Positions 37,021-48,764 of a DNA stretch of 64,000 nt are shown here, piece after piece (position 1 is the first letter of the stretch; the number at the start of each line of letters is the position of its first letter). Below the pieces are notes generated by a model. It ran no database searches, was not told the origin of the DNA, and was given only the letters and a program-made list of their open reading frames with translations. The DNA is from Favolaschia claudopus (lineage: Eukaryota; Basidiomycota; Agaricomycetes; Agaricales; Mycenaceae): assembly GCA_037176885.1 (NCBI GenBank), contig JAWWNJ010000005.1:620001-684000 (forward strand). Direction: 5' to 3'. Made by a program: the position numbers and the translations under genes.

Positions 37021-39760
37021 ATGTATTCTGACGACGACCCAGATCTTGCTCGCGCGATCGCATTAAGCATCAAGGAGGCAGAACAATCCAATGGTCACGC
37101 CAATACAAGTCGCGGTACGAAGAAGAACACTGTGGCAAAGAACAACTCACCGCAGAAGAAACCAAAATCTTCCGGGCCAGAAGTCCTTGTCATTAGCAGC
37201 GACGAGGATGAAGATGACATTGTGGAAGTGCCCGCGCCGCGCGAGAAGGGTAAGGCCGTGAGCAAGCAACCTGTGACTGAAGAAGCGAAATCGCCAGCAG
37301 TCTCTGCACCTGCTGGCGCCGCGCCGCCTTCTTGGCTTAATGATCGCGCGCAAATGGAGCGCGAACGTCTCGCACGGCAGAAACGCATGCGAGGACCATC
37401 ACCGCCGCCTGCACCACCTGGATCCGAATCTGATGACGAAGAGCTCGACGATTCCGATGTGGGAGGCAGTGGGAGCGAAGGCAGCGCGCGGAAACGCGCG
37501 AGACTTGACTCTACTGGAGCCTCTGTCACCACAGCAGGTGGCACGAAATCAGAGAGCGGGCGGCGTATGTTCCTCGACGGCGCGTTACTTCGCATCGATA
37601 CTAAACATGCCGATGCCACAATTCCCAACAAGCCGGAGTCCATCCGACTCACTGAAATCTTAGGTCCGAAGACGGACCTAGCGTTTGCGATTCTCAGTGC
37701 ATTTGTAGTCGACCCAAGCTGGATATACGGCTTCTTCGACCACGAGACGCCGGTGGTGCTGGTGACGGACCCCAATACATGCGGAGCAGAGGATTGCTAT
37801 GATCGGTGAGTTGGTATGTTCATTGCCTGCAACTTTGTTCTCAGCGGCTTTATAGCCCGAGTTTGAAGAACATGTTTCCACACTGGGTTCGCGTGGCCCC
37901 TCCTCTGCGCGACGGCCGCGGCTGCATGCACATGAAATATATGCTACTCTTCAGCAAGTCCGGCGGATTGCGAGTGGTCATAAGTAGCGCCAATCTGGTA
38001 CCCGGAGATTGGAGAGACGTAGAGAATGTGAACCATTTTCCTTGCCTCGATACAGGTTGTAGTTGATTGACCTACAATTCTCAGTATCTATTCGTGCAAG
38101 ATATCTCCCCTGCCGCCGAAGGAAAACCCGTTACCAATGCTCGATCCCTGGAGAAACCCGGCGAATCTTTCCCAGCGATGCTTGCTCGTGCCCTGCGTTC
38201 GACTGGGGTAGAAGAAGCACTCTCGATCATGACGCGCCAAGGGGTAGTGCCTTCTGCCTTTCCTGTCGTCTCGTTCTTGCTAAACGCGTTTTTAGCACAC
38301 TAACCTTCCGCTTTCCACTCTTCTTCCACCGGCCTCCGCGCGCTCCAAACACGGTCCGTCACCAACACACCTTGAAACGCGGTGGGATTGGAGTCGCGTG
38401 CGTGCTGCCTTGGTTCCCAGCGTGGCGGGGAAGTGGGAGGGATGGGCAGGCAAGAAGGCCGTGGTTTGGTATGTCCATTTACCCGCAAAGATTTTTGATG
38501 CTCTGCGTCGACGCTTTCTGTAGTGTTATACTTTACAGCTGTCGCTGACTATGGTCGATCTACAGGACTGGAAAGTCTCGTCTCCTCCGTGCCATACAAT
38601 CACTCGGTTGTTCGCTTGAAGATGGTGCTGCTGTTAAAGGAGGAAAGAGCAGTACAACGGTAAAAGGCAAGTCGAAGGCGAAAGCGCCTGCAAAAGATAA
38701 ATGGGAAATCGAACTCGACTGCCTGGTCAGTGATCTTCTCCTCAACTAGTGTGGTGCTGATGGTCGGTTTCATTGTTGTCCTCGACTGTTTCATTGCTCT
38801 CTATCCCCTCCCATCGTACACTATTCCATCGTGTAGACGTCTTCCATTGGCACCTACACTACGCCATGGATCGCCGTCTTTCGTCTCTGTGCCGCAGGCC
38901 GCGGGCATGCGGTACAGGAATGGCTCGATCGGGGGAGGAAGAAGGTGTGCACGCCTCCTGTTGTCAAACCGCACAATTTTTGATTGAAACTTACAGACTC
39001 CACCCCAAGGCCCAACCCGCGTGCTCTTCCCAACGCTCGAAACAGTACGTGGGACTGTGCTCGGTGAAAGGGGAGCGGGAACTGTGCGTTTGCATTCGTT
39101 GTCATCCGGAAATGAAATTATCAATTCAAACTCATCCTCAGGTTTTCTGTCGTCGGGGACAGTGGGTTAAGATTTCCGCGTTGCTTGCTGACACTCGTTC
39201 TGGGCTCGAGATGCGGGACGCGCGGAGCCGGAGTGGTAACGTTGGGATGCATACGAAGGTGGGCGAGACGCTGTATATTTGAACACTAAGTTCATACATG
39301 GCACAGATGATCTTGGGCACCCTACGAGGTCCTCCCGAGCCTGAAAGCGATACCGAAACAGACAGCGACTCAGAGTTTGCGAGCAGCGATGTCGAGGTGA
39401 TAGAGCCAGAGAAGGAACGACGGCCACACGGGTGGCTGTATGTCGGCTCCCATAATTTCACCGCGAGTGCGTGGGGGACGCTCAGTGGAAGTGGATTCAA
39501 CCCAGTACTAAATGTCCGCCACTTGATTATCGCAGATTGGAGTGAGGACTGACCATGACCTGTAGGTAACGAATTATGAACTTGGTGTCGTGCTGCGACT
39601 GGAGACGGCTGAGGACGCGGCGGCGGCTGTTGCGTGGGAGAAGCCTGCGTGTAAGTATGGCAGAGGAGATTTGCCTTGGGTATGTGGTTGGATGTTCACT
39701 ATTCTCTGTTTGTGTTGACCCGATTCACAGATACAAGACGAATGTCCTTTCTTTCAGTGA
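37021..39760 (+). CDS. TDP1: Tyrosyl-DNA phosphodiesterase 1 (TDP1)
   Basis: DNA-repair enzyme of the phospholipase D superfamily that removes topoisomerase I peptides from DNA 3' ends. The N-terminus MYSDDDPDLARAIALSIKEAEQ reads as a ubiquitin-interacting motif, followed by a long acidic, basic and Ser-rich disordered region. The first catalytic motif is GCMHMKYMLLFSK with ISSANLVPGDW. The next exons encode WDWSRVRAALVPS and TSSIGTYTTPW. The second motif is MHTK, then after an intron MILGTLRG, an acidic insert (PEPESDTETDSDSEF) and GSHNFTASAWG. The last exon adds IQDECPFFQ. About 10 exons, all in frame. The acidic insert lies between the second His-Lys pair and its Asn, where family members usually have a short loop. 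Confidence 0.9.
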
Positions 39761-40093
39761 ATCCCTTTGGATTCCACAGTCTCTTAGACGACCATTCCAC
39801 GACTCCCACTCTGTAATCCGTTCAAGATTAACTTGAAGCTCGTGTACCATGTAGACTAGAAGGCTCGAGCATGTCAATTGACCGACAATTTTACTGGATC
39901 GAGGATGAAGCATATGAAGTTGGGGAGATCGTATCCGGTGAGTTTGAAAGGTAAGGGCTGCTCTTTCGCTTTCTTCGAGTGTCTGCATTGTGTGCGGTAG
40001 GTCCTCAATATAGATTATGCCACGAAACGACAGAATTCCCTAGCTATAAAACGAGTGGTTTAATTCTACATATGTGTGTTACAATCCTTCTTA
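39761..40093. other. Intergenic between convergent TDP1 and P450-2
   Basis: Two 3' ends meet here. No gene or repeat seen. Confidence 0.5.
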
Positions 40094-42068
40094 TCAGGCA
40101 GCATGCGCTTCCAGCGCCGATTTCGCATTCGGCCGAGCTACAACTCGACATTTGAATGGCTTGGGAATCCTACACAAAGCGCGATTCGTCAGTCAACAAT
40201 TCAACCATGATGAAACAGTCTACTCACGTCACAAGCCTGGGCACGACATCGAACGGCTGGTTATCGCCCTCTTCCAGAGAAAACTCAAACAGGGTCAACA
40301 TCCTCGTAATCGTCAAGAAGATGATCAGCTCTGCAAAAGGCGCGCCGGGACACCTTCGCCTCCCCAGACCGAAAACGAATGCTCGTGGATCTGGCGCGGG
40401 TGTTCCTTTGCCCTGCTCGAAGCGCTCGGGGATGAATTCCTCCGGGTCTGGGTAGGTTTCTTCGTCGTGCAAGATAGCCCTGTAGTTCGTTCAGCTTCAT
40501 CGACGAAAATAGTGCTCGTGAATGCAGCCGTAACCCACCAAACGTTGATCAATATCCAACTCTTCTTCGGGATGAACGAATCTTGGTATACGTCCTCATT
40601 GGTATTGCTATGCGGAATCAAGGGTACGCTTGGGTTGAATCTCAGTAGTTCTGAAATGAGACATTCGATGTAGGGCATCGAGGCCCGATCGTGCAGGTTT
40701 GGAAGACGGTTTTCGTTTCCGAGGACGGCGCGAATTTCGTTGAAGGCTTTTTGCTGGACCAGAGGATATTTGGCCATCATGGCGACGAAGGTGAGGAGGG
40801 CGGAGACTGTCTGGAGTGGAAATTGTGATAAGTAACTATAATCTAGAAACCAGAGTATACTGACCGTCTCCGTGCCAGCTGCGAGGACGAAGAATAGGTC
40901 AGAAGGCGTCACCATCGTCAAGACAGAGAAAAAACTTACCCGTTACGAAGGTTCCAGCTGCATCGATGAGCACGCTCTCATCTTCTGCGTCCATGTTGGG
41001 TGCATTTAGTAGCGCATGCTGAACAAATGAAAATTGTGCCGTGCCCGAGGCCTGTTGCTAGTGAATCTCCCCACAGGAGAGTCAGGCCGAGATGCACATA
41101 CCACATCGGACTTGGCTACGGAAAAAGGCTCTTCAATAGATCGCAAAAATAGAGTTTTCGCCTCGGCAGCCCAGCGTTTGAACCCGGCGCCTGGAACCCA
41201 ACTTGGGACATACAGTACTGAGAGGGGGTTTCTCTCAGTTGAGTCAGCAGAAAGAAACGGGATTCGCTTACATGCTGGCCAAAGATCGACCAACCAACGA
41301 CCTGGTTGTAAAGCCATGCTAGTTTGGTCCATCACGTCCTTGAGTATTCGACAATGGTCAGACGTCGGCTGTCTGCCATAAACATGCCCAATAACGTGTC
41401 GCTGAATATTACTTATGCGCCGAATTAGTTCAACTCGCGTCTCCTCAGAAATAATTGAAAATTCACTCTTCAATGAGCGCAAAGAAATCTTCAGGGTTTG
41501 CCAGCAGTGCCTCACACAGAGAAATTGATTGCACATCCATATGGTTGCCCCAAGTCGACACGACGATGTTCGCATTCAGCGACGCATGGAGGACTTTGCG
41601 CAGTTTCTTGTGCCGCTCGCCGTAATAAACGAACGCGACACTATGTTGCTTGCCTAAAAGCTCGGCCATGGGCCAACGCGGTTTGCATGCAAAATTGACG
41701 CGCCGCTCGACCAGCTCTGTCGCGCATTCGGCGGTGTTGATTATCACGACTGTCTTCCCGAAACTGGGGACGCATATTACGGGGCCTGTAGGGGTACTTG
41801 AGCAAACGCGTATTGAATTCAGCAATGATACTGGATGCACCTAATTTCTTGGAAAGCCTCGCATAAGTCTTCCAAGGCTTCTCGCCCAGCGGAAACTTTG
41901 TAACATCGACATCTGCATTCCATTCGAGGTGAACGCTGGAACATACAAAGATACTCGATGAGACTAACTGGGCGGCAGCTTCCTCCGCCTCCAATGATTC
42001 AGCGCGAGAAATGAAACAATCGAGACCAGCCCTATGAGAACGGGTGCTTGAACGACAATCTTGTTCAT
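40094..42068 (-). CDS. Cytochrome P450 (P450-2)
   Basis: Haem monooxygenase with a membrane anchor MNKIVVQAPVLIGLVSIVSF. Apparent stops in the frame are all removed by introns. The first joins KLPP to NVDVTKFPLGEKPW; later ones join LIED to NIQRHVIGHVYG (acceptor AAG) and LWPA to LLYVPSW. Motifs: AGTETTVSALLTF (I-helix), ISELLRFNPSVPL (ExxR), PERFEQGKGTPAPDPRAF and haem loop FGLGRRRCPGAPF. The end PKPFKCRVVARPNAKSALE follows a last intron; stop at 40094-40096. The gene therefore looks functional. Overall form resembles the CYP families greatly expanded in Agaricomycetes. It lies at the 3' side of TDP1, whose job is unrelated. Confidence 0.86.
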
Positions 42069-42614
42069 GGCCACGGGGAAGAGGGAGTGAAATCGAAACC
42101 CTCAGCGAGAGCGAATGGAAAGTGGAGGTTTAGTGATACAGCGGCGTCCGAGTACAACGCAATGCGGCGCGCGCCGGTCGGTAAGTTGTTCAACATTTTC
42201 TGGATTGATATTTGCAATAAACATCCAAAGGAGGCAGAGAGTATCTCGTCAACCTCATCTTGATCCCGGACGGCCAGGGGTTCCGGATTGATCAAGTTCG
42301 GCCGATGATCAACTGATCGGGGAGTCGTTTCGCACGGGGATCTACGACTATCTACGACCATGGAGGTTCTCCATCGCCATCTCTGATACCGTTCTGATTA
42401 TCTGCCAAAGGTATGAAGTGTGATGAAATTAGCCCTGGATCGCTCCGAAAGCCCGAGTTGTTTTTGTTTTACATGCTACAGTGTCCCCAAACCCAAGAGA
42501 GTGAGTTGTGTACCAGGACACAGACGATAAATAGGTACAGGCTGAACGACAGTACAGAATTCGAGCCCAACAAGATAATTTAAAGAATACTATGTACCGT
42601 AAGATTGAAATGCA
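42069..42614. other. Intergenic, P450-2 start to membrane-protein end
   Basis: Probably the P450-2 promoter and the 3' region of the membrane-protein gene. No third gene supported. Confidence 0.45.
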
Positions 42615-44278
42615 TCATGGGTAGACCTTCGAGTCGATATCCTTGTCAACCTGTGAGCGTTCGGTCATGGACGGGCGGAAGGAAGGAAAGTAAACAACGT
42701 ACCCTTACTCGTACCCCACCCGTGCTCGCCATGGTCTCCGAAGCGTACATCGGCGCGAGCACCAATGTATTACCTGACGTCGGCGCTGCGTGGAACCCGC
42801 TCGTCGTCATGATGTTGCCGTTCTTCCCTTGTACGAAGTCGCGCGTGTTCAAGTTCGCTAGCAAGGTACTGAAGTAGAGCGAGCAGAGACTGTACTCGCA
42901 AATGGTGTAGGTCAAGTCGGCGGGATATTTAGCAACCTAGATCGGGGGTTGATTGAGTCTGTGGAATTCAAGAATCGACGGGAGGGACGTACGAGAATCA
43001 GGACAAGAGTAGCCATAATGGCTGTTATTGTTCCACTGGTGACGGTTACAAGGACAAGCCGGTGCAGCATACGCCGTGTTCTAACGATTCGTAGATGGTC
43101 AGCTCGAGGAGAATACAAACAGTTATGCGAAAAACGCACTGGGAAAATTGATTCTTGCCGCCGCGGGTAAGGAGGAACAACATGCAAAGGGCGACAATAA
43201 CATCGGTGGCCACAGCGGCAGCACGGAGCGACATATTCAAGTTCTACCCCCAAGATCAATGATCAACGAAGAACACGACATAAATGGGTGCTTACAATCT
43301 CTCGCGGTGTCGAGAGATCGGCCAGAGCTTTACCATATCCAAAGACTTGGTATAGTATAATTCCAATGACTTGCCAAGCCGCGAGACAGGACTAAATGAC
43401 GGTGCAAGTTAGTGCGCCGTTCGCGACAAAAAGATCATTGAACTTGCCATGATGACCAAGAAAATTATGCTGCCAATATTGCCAAAGCTCGACCGAATAT
43501 ATGTCTGCTTGCCGACTAGAATAGCCCGCTGAGCATGGGCTGAATATTGAATCGGCGAGAACACTCACAAGTGTAGATGCGACGAATAAAATAAAGCTGG
43601 ATCACGGCGATCACGACGGACTACGTTCCAGAGATCGTTCACCCTGGGTTCCTCGAATAGAAGAGGAGGATCACGTACCTCGAGCATTGTGTGTATCATG
43701 AATTCACTAGCAAACGACCTCAGCGTTAACTCTCGAAGCCATCGAGAATGACTGACTTCTGAATCTCGAACAAGTTTGCAATCCGCCCATACTCTCCGAT
43801 CAAGACCTTCCAATCTGTGCTTGCGTTGAGCACTGCGAGCGAATCAGATAGAACGAAACAAGAACTCACTGCCCTTGAACACGAGCGCCGTATTGGTCGT
43901 GTCTATTAACCAGATCGCGGCAATCTGTTCATCACATCATAGGACGATGAGCAGGGAGGAAAGTCTAAGTAGAAACCAAGACGGACCAAATATCGAAGGA
44001 GCGCGATATCATGGTCGCCGGAGCTGAATAACGATAAAAATAACAGTTCAGAACCCGAAAAGGTCATGGAGGCCGACGAAACGCACTGAGAGAAATAAAT
44101 GAACCTGAGCGAAGTAAAATCTCAGCAACGTTCCCGTCTAGTTCAAGGACGAGAAATAGACTCACACTTGCAAACTCGAGATCCCCCACATCGCGCTAGC
44201 CAACCACGAGCCCACAATGGAGGCACCATAGCTGGTGGTGAGGTCGAGAATAATAGGATTGTCTTGGAATTGAGCCAT
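42615..44278 (-). CDS. Multi-pass membrane protein, DUF6534-like
   Basis: Agaricomycete seven-helix type protein of unknown role. It starts MAQFQDNPIILDLTTSYGAS then WLASAMWGISSLQV. Later segments include IAAIWLIDTTNTALVFKG, the helix ATDVIVALCMLFLLTRGG, LVTVTSGTITAIMATLVLIL and YFSTLLANLNTRDFVQGKNG, which matches the conserved ANLN(S/T)R end of the DUF6534 region. The tail after an intron is VDKDIDSKVYP; stop at 42615-42617. Many short exons. Such genes occur in large families in mushroom genomes; whether this one belongs to nearby metabolism is not shown. Confidence 0.75.
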
Positions 44279-45506
44279 GGATCACGGTGACTATATGATT
44301 CGAGTTGCCCGAAGTCGAAGTCGAAGTCGAGAAGGGTGATGGGTTAGAGGAGAGAAAAGGAAGAAATCGACCACCCGTCCAAACCCAAGAGGCTTGGTAT
44401 CTTATAAATAAATGCCCGCCCCCCACGACATAACCAATCAGTTGCGTAGTTGCTGATTCCAGACCAGTTTGTGGCTGAACCAGAAGATTGGTCGGAGAGG
44501 CACAGGATACATTTGGCTGCTAAACAGAGTTGTTGCCAACAGATCCCGAGGTCATACGCGCGTGTTTCAGAGGTCAAATGATGGGTGATCCAATTCAGTC
44601 TCCGCTACATGTTATTCAGTTCGCACATCGCCGCGCGTCAACGAAATCTGGGGCTTTATCGTCGCTAATTAGGCCAAAACAGGTTTCGGCGAAAGTCCGG
44701 CTGAATCGGAGACGGGCCCGGCCGCGTTTCTCCAGGACGTCGAGCGGGCGCTCGTGCGCCGCCAGCAGCAAGTTATGCGACTGGTTTCAAATTTTTTACC
44801 GAGTCTCGACGAGCAACATGGCAGACGGAGGCTTTTGCGACACGCGGACCCCGACAGACAGGGGACGGAGAAATATACTGGATAGCAGCCAATTTGTCGT
44901 GGAAAACACATGGCGCAATCCGCCGGGAGCAGCTCGACACGGAGGGCGATAACGGGAAGGTGATCGAGGCCTAATTAGGCAACGGGAGCGCATCAACACG
45001 TTTCGGGACTCGGTTACGTAACACCCGTATCGCAGATTGTAACTTAAACTGACAGTGTAACCGAATACAGTGGGGCTTGCTTGCTGAGCACCATGCAGAA
45101 CAGAAGATAGAACCCTCCGCCACAAAGTGATTCAGATGAACGTGTCGGCCGTTGACAGAATCCTCGCGGAGTTTTGTCATATTCTAGCGGAGAGCTGTCG
45201 AGGACGGTAGATTTCTCATGTTCCCAAGTTCGTCCATGTAGATGTCTGCCAAGCCAAGTCCCACCATCCGGATCCTAATCAATAGAATGCCGCCTTACCA
45301 AAGGTAGTATTTTTAGTCAGACTGGCCCGCACTTTCCACGACAAGATACATTGTCGAGATTTGAGTGTTTACAGGGTATAGAACCTTAATCGACACACCA
45401 CTCCACGTCTTGAGCGACGGGGTGGAATTTAGATCTGCAAGATTCGCGACGGAATTCAATGAACATCTTCATGTTTCATGAAGACAACTGAGACGAGACT
45501 GCTGGT
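44279..45506. other. Intergenic 1.2 kb, membrane-protein gene to reductase copy 2
   Basis: Holds a TATA-like TTATAA near 44402 for the membrane-protein gene and a 12-bp palindrome GCCTAATTAGGC near 44970. The plus ORF 44530-44952 has no family features and is Arg-rich. Confidence 0.4.
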
Positions 45507-47135
45507 TCAACGACGAGGGCGACTCTCATACCTGCAACACAGATTCGTGTCAGAAAATGCATGCACCATGACATAGCGCAGAAACACTTACGGCTCTTCA
45601 AGATACTGAATCTCCTCTGCAGTCAATGTCTTCCCTGTCACCACCGCCTGACTCAATCGCTCAGGCTGCAAGAGTCGTTTTAGTTTTCGTAGGGAAAAGA
45701 TTGCGAATAAAACAAACCTTGTTAGCACCCAAGATCGGACTGGAAACCTTGGTGAGAGACCAAGCGAGCGCCACCTGCGCCATCTCCCAGCCTCGTTTCC
45801 CGGCAATTTCCTGGACGCGCTTGATGATAACCTCGTCGCTGGGACGGCGCGCTTTCTCAAACGGCGAGCCCTTGATGGCGTTGACGCGAGTGGTTTCGGT
45901 GCCGATCGGGCGCGCAAGGTGTCCGTCCATGAGCGCAGAGAACGAGATCACGCCGATACCTTTGTAGTTGCAGTATTCGATCATGTCTTGCTCCTAGAGA
46001 AACGGATGAGTGAGAACACAGCGCGAAAGAGTAAGCTGAGTAGTACCTCTGGGCGGTATAGGAGCGAGTGCTCGATCTGAGCGCTGGTGAACTGTGTCCA
46101 GCCATGAATCTCGGCGACGTGGTTCATCTCCATGAACTGCCAGGCCTTCATCCTGCACGCGCCGATGTAGCGCACCTTGCCCGATACAACGAGATCGTTC
46201 AGAGCCTTCATCGTCTCCTCGATCGGCGTGGACGCGTCGAAGTCGTGAACTTGGAGAACGTCGATGTAGGTTGTGTTGAGACGGGCAAGGGACGCGTCGA
46301 CGGAGGCGAAGATGGCGGCACGAGAGAGTCCGCAGGTGTTGACGTAGTCGCGGGTCCCAGGGAGGTGGGGCATCATGAATGTGAAGGTGTTGGGCTCGGG
46401 GGCGACGGGGAAGTTGACTTTGGTCATGATGACCATGCTCTTGCGGGGAATGTTGTGCTAATCGACGGTGAGCTACCGGTCAGCCTAGGATTTGAGAAGT
46501 CGTAGCTTACCTCCTTAATAAATTGAGCGATGATACGTTCGGACTCCCCGTTCGAATAGACATCGGCGGTGTCGATGGTGTTGATTCCAAGGTCCCAGGC
46601 GGCTTTGAGAAGAGGAACAGCCTTGTCGGCGTCGATTACCCAGGGCTAAGTCGCAATGAGGCCATAGCTGAGCCGTCGCTGTACCAGATAACCTACCAGC
46701 CAACTCGAACTGCCAAAAGACATTCCGCCGACCTGGTCGTTCCACTATTCAACTTGGAACTAGTGTTTTTCCGGCCTTGGCTTGGCCTGAAAGCCGTGGC
46801 TTTGGCTTTCAAAAATACGAAGCCGGGCCAAACGGCTTTGGCCTGGCTTCACTGGCTTTGGCTTGGCTTTGGCAAAAGCCAGGGCTTTTGACGGGGATTT
46901 GTGCAATTTTTTGGCTTTGGCTTGACGAAATTTCAGGCCGGGCCAAAGCCAGCGCTAGCCAAAGCCAGAAAAAGCCAAGGCCGAGCCAAAAAGCCGTGGC
47001 TTTTTGGCCTGAGGCCAAAGCCGGAGAAACACTACTTGGAACTGAGGTTTGCATCTAGCAGACACCTACGATGGGCACCGAGACCCTCAGACCAGATTTG
47101 CCTAGTTGACGGTATTCAACAGATTGGTTGGCCAT
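45507..47135 (-). CDS. Aldo-keto reductase, copy 2 (MITE in intron 1)
   Basis: Inverted near-identical copy of the reductase at 18908-20260. It starts [19 protein letters not shown]. Exon 1 is 47070-47135 and exon 2 is 46697-46732 ([12 protein letters not shown]). Later exons hold [26 protein letters not shown] and SPILGANK, so the tetrad Asp, Tyr, Lys, His is intact. It ends YESRPRR at 45507-45509. In a stretch of over 100 residues I found one change from copy 1 (LGACRM versus IGACRM). Intron 1 is 337 bases, against 52 in copy 1; the difference is a MITE at 46762-47034 with its target-site duplication. Splice sites are untouched, so the gene can still be functional. Confidence 0.9.
46754..47042. 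mobile_element. hAT-type MITE (273 bp, 46762-47034) with 8-bp target-site duplication
   Basis: The repeated flank CTTGGAAC occurs at 46754-46761 and 47035-47042. It fits the hAT target pattern nTnnnnAn. Between them the ends are inverted repeats: the left begins TAGTGTTTTTCCGGCC, and the right, read on the other strand, begins TAGTGTTTCTCCGGCT. They match at 19 of the first 21 positions. The interior is full of GGCTTTGGC and its complement GCCAAAGCC in both directions, so the strand can fold on itself. No transposase is encoded. It sits wholly within intron 1 of reductase copy 2. Element identity as hAT is inferred from the 8-bp duplication and the TAGTG ends. Confidence 0.85.
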
Positions 47136-47535
47136 TTTGTGGGCAGAGAGATCGCTCAGAGATGGAGATCGCCATTTCGCTATGTTCAAGTCTATTTCAA
47201 GAGGCTTATTGTGGCGGTGTTTGGCAACAGCCACCCATCACACGCCAACACTCTCTTCGATTTCCTGTTCGATTTGCCTTCGAAATTCGATCATTGAATT
47301 CAGCGGGTCGATCATCGGACAAGAACTGAGCTGGCGACGATATACTCTATTCGACGTTGCTACTCCGACTGAAGACTGGAATCTAGGCTACACGTCAAAA
47401 TTTGCACGCGTTCATTGCAGCATCTGCATGTTTGGTGTCTAGCACGCGTCCAAAACCACGTCTTTTGCGAAAGAGCTCAAGTTTACGCGCGTTGAGAGAC
47501 TCTACAATATATACAGAAAAAAACGTGCCCTACGA
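47136..47535. other. Intergenic, reductase copy 2 start to ICMT-like end
   Basis: Promoter region of reductase copy 2 and 3' region of the methyltransferase-like gene. Nothing else seen. Confidence 0.45.
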
Positions 47536-48315
47536 TCAATACAACCCAGGAAATAATTTATACTGAACCCTCTTCGACCACTCTACCCACTCGTCTCCAA
47601 ACTCCGCCTCCAAAAACTTATCCTCCACCTTCGTCCTCGTAATCAAATTATAACTCAGAAACAGCTTCCAGCTAATCCAAATCCCAACGCATGCCGCCCC
47701 AAGTACGGTCTTGAGCGCCCCGGACTCCCGCAAATAGCCGCCCTCGCTCAGGAAGAACGTCGCCGTTCCGAGCGACGCGAGAATCGAGCCGGTGTACGAG
47801 GGATGCCGGACAAAGCGGTAAGGTCCCGAAGTGACGAGGGCATGGCTTTTGCGGATCGCAAGTTGGAAGGTGAAGAAGCTGCCGAGTGTTTGGAAAGACT
47901 GATATCGCAGTAGGCAGCCGAAGATTCCGACGGCGGCGCCGAGGGCACCGAGACGCGTCAAACGAAGGTCGACTGAGCTTGCTGGCGTAAAAAGAAGGTA
48001 TTTAAGGAGAGTTTGCCGTAGTTGGTGATTGGTTGCGAGTGCGGCGGGGGTCAAGGTTTCGGCGAGCGATCCGGCGCATAATATCAACTACCAATCCACG
48101 CTCAATCTTGGGATACGCCTGAGAGAGAAGACGCTCGAACGAACCTGGACGATGGTGAGGGTTGGTCCCGCAATTCTTAGGAAAATGGACTCGCGTCCAG
48201 CTTTAGAGAGTGACTGGTCATTCTTGGCCGGGGTATGAGGAGGGGAGGATATAAGGCCGTTCAACACTGCGAGCACAACGGCGAGACCAGGGCGGAGAGC
48301 GGCATTAGTGGGCAT
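47536..48315 (-). CDS. Isoprenylcysteine carboxyl-methyltransferase-like membrane protein
   Basis: Membrane methyltransferase family (ICMT/PEMT type) whose best-known members methylate the C-terminal prenylated cysteine of Ras-like proteins and fungal pheromones. Two exons, 48145-48315 and 47536-48087, give 240 residues; the intron removes an in-frame stop. The start MPTNAALRPGLAVVLAVLNG is hydrophobic. The SAM-binding signature is SGPYRFVRHPSYTG. The C-terminus RTKVEDKFLEAEFGDEWVEW...PGLY carries the conserved acidic and Trp residues. It could be the general ICMT or a specialised paralogue; such paralogues are common in mushrooms. It is divergent from P450-3, 449 bp away. Confidence 0.84.
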
Positions 48316-48764
48316 AGTGGGGTGCGGGATGGGGGTGTGTTACTGGGGGTAAGTGATTGAGGCTCGTTGAGCATACTAATTGCATATCACCCAAGCGCCA
48401 GACCGCGAACGCGAACCAAGCCATCTCACGGAAACCGAAAGTCGAAATCAAGATCTCGATTTGTGCATTTTGATCGCCGGAGGTGAGCCAGCTCAGTTCA
48501 CAGTGTTCACTCACGATCGGACCTCCGGTGTCGGCAATCTTACCTGCTTTCCGTCGAATCATTCAATCAGGGACATATCATCCTCATCTCCTTCCCTTGA
48601 AATCAGCGCCTGAACGTTCAACCTTTGGCGTTTCGCGCACAGTCGCCGCGTGCTGCACGCTACTCCGCCCGACCACTTGACCTCCCGTCTAACCGAAGAA
48701 GCATTCAATTGCACCAAACGAAATTGAACGCGACCCGACGCGACCGACACTCACGCCGCTCAAC
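48316..48764. other. Divergent promoter region of ICMT-like gene and P450-3
   Basis: Both genes start outward from this gap. I see no third gene. Confidence 0.45.

Noticed and set aside
37095..37775. 226-codon minus-strand ORF opposite TDP1
   Set aside because: Ser-rich shadow of the acidic N-terminal region of TDP1.
41380..42068. Several in-frame stops suggesting a broken P450-2
   Set aside because: Introns with usable splice sites remove each stop and restore known P450 segments.
44530..44952. 140-codon plus ORF
   Set aside because: Arg/Ser-rich with no motif, no splice pattern and no family resemblance.
46777..47058. Open frames of 80-93 codons on both strands rich in Ala, Phe, Gly, Lys and Trp
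   Set aside because: They lie inside the MITE and reflect its repeating GGCTTTGGC units. No protein is expected.
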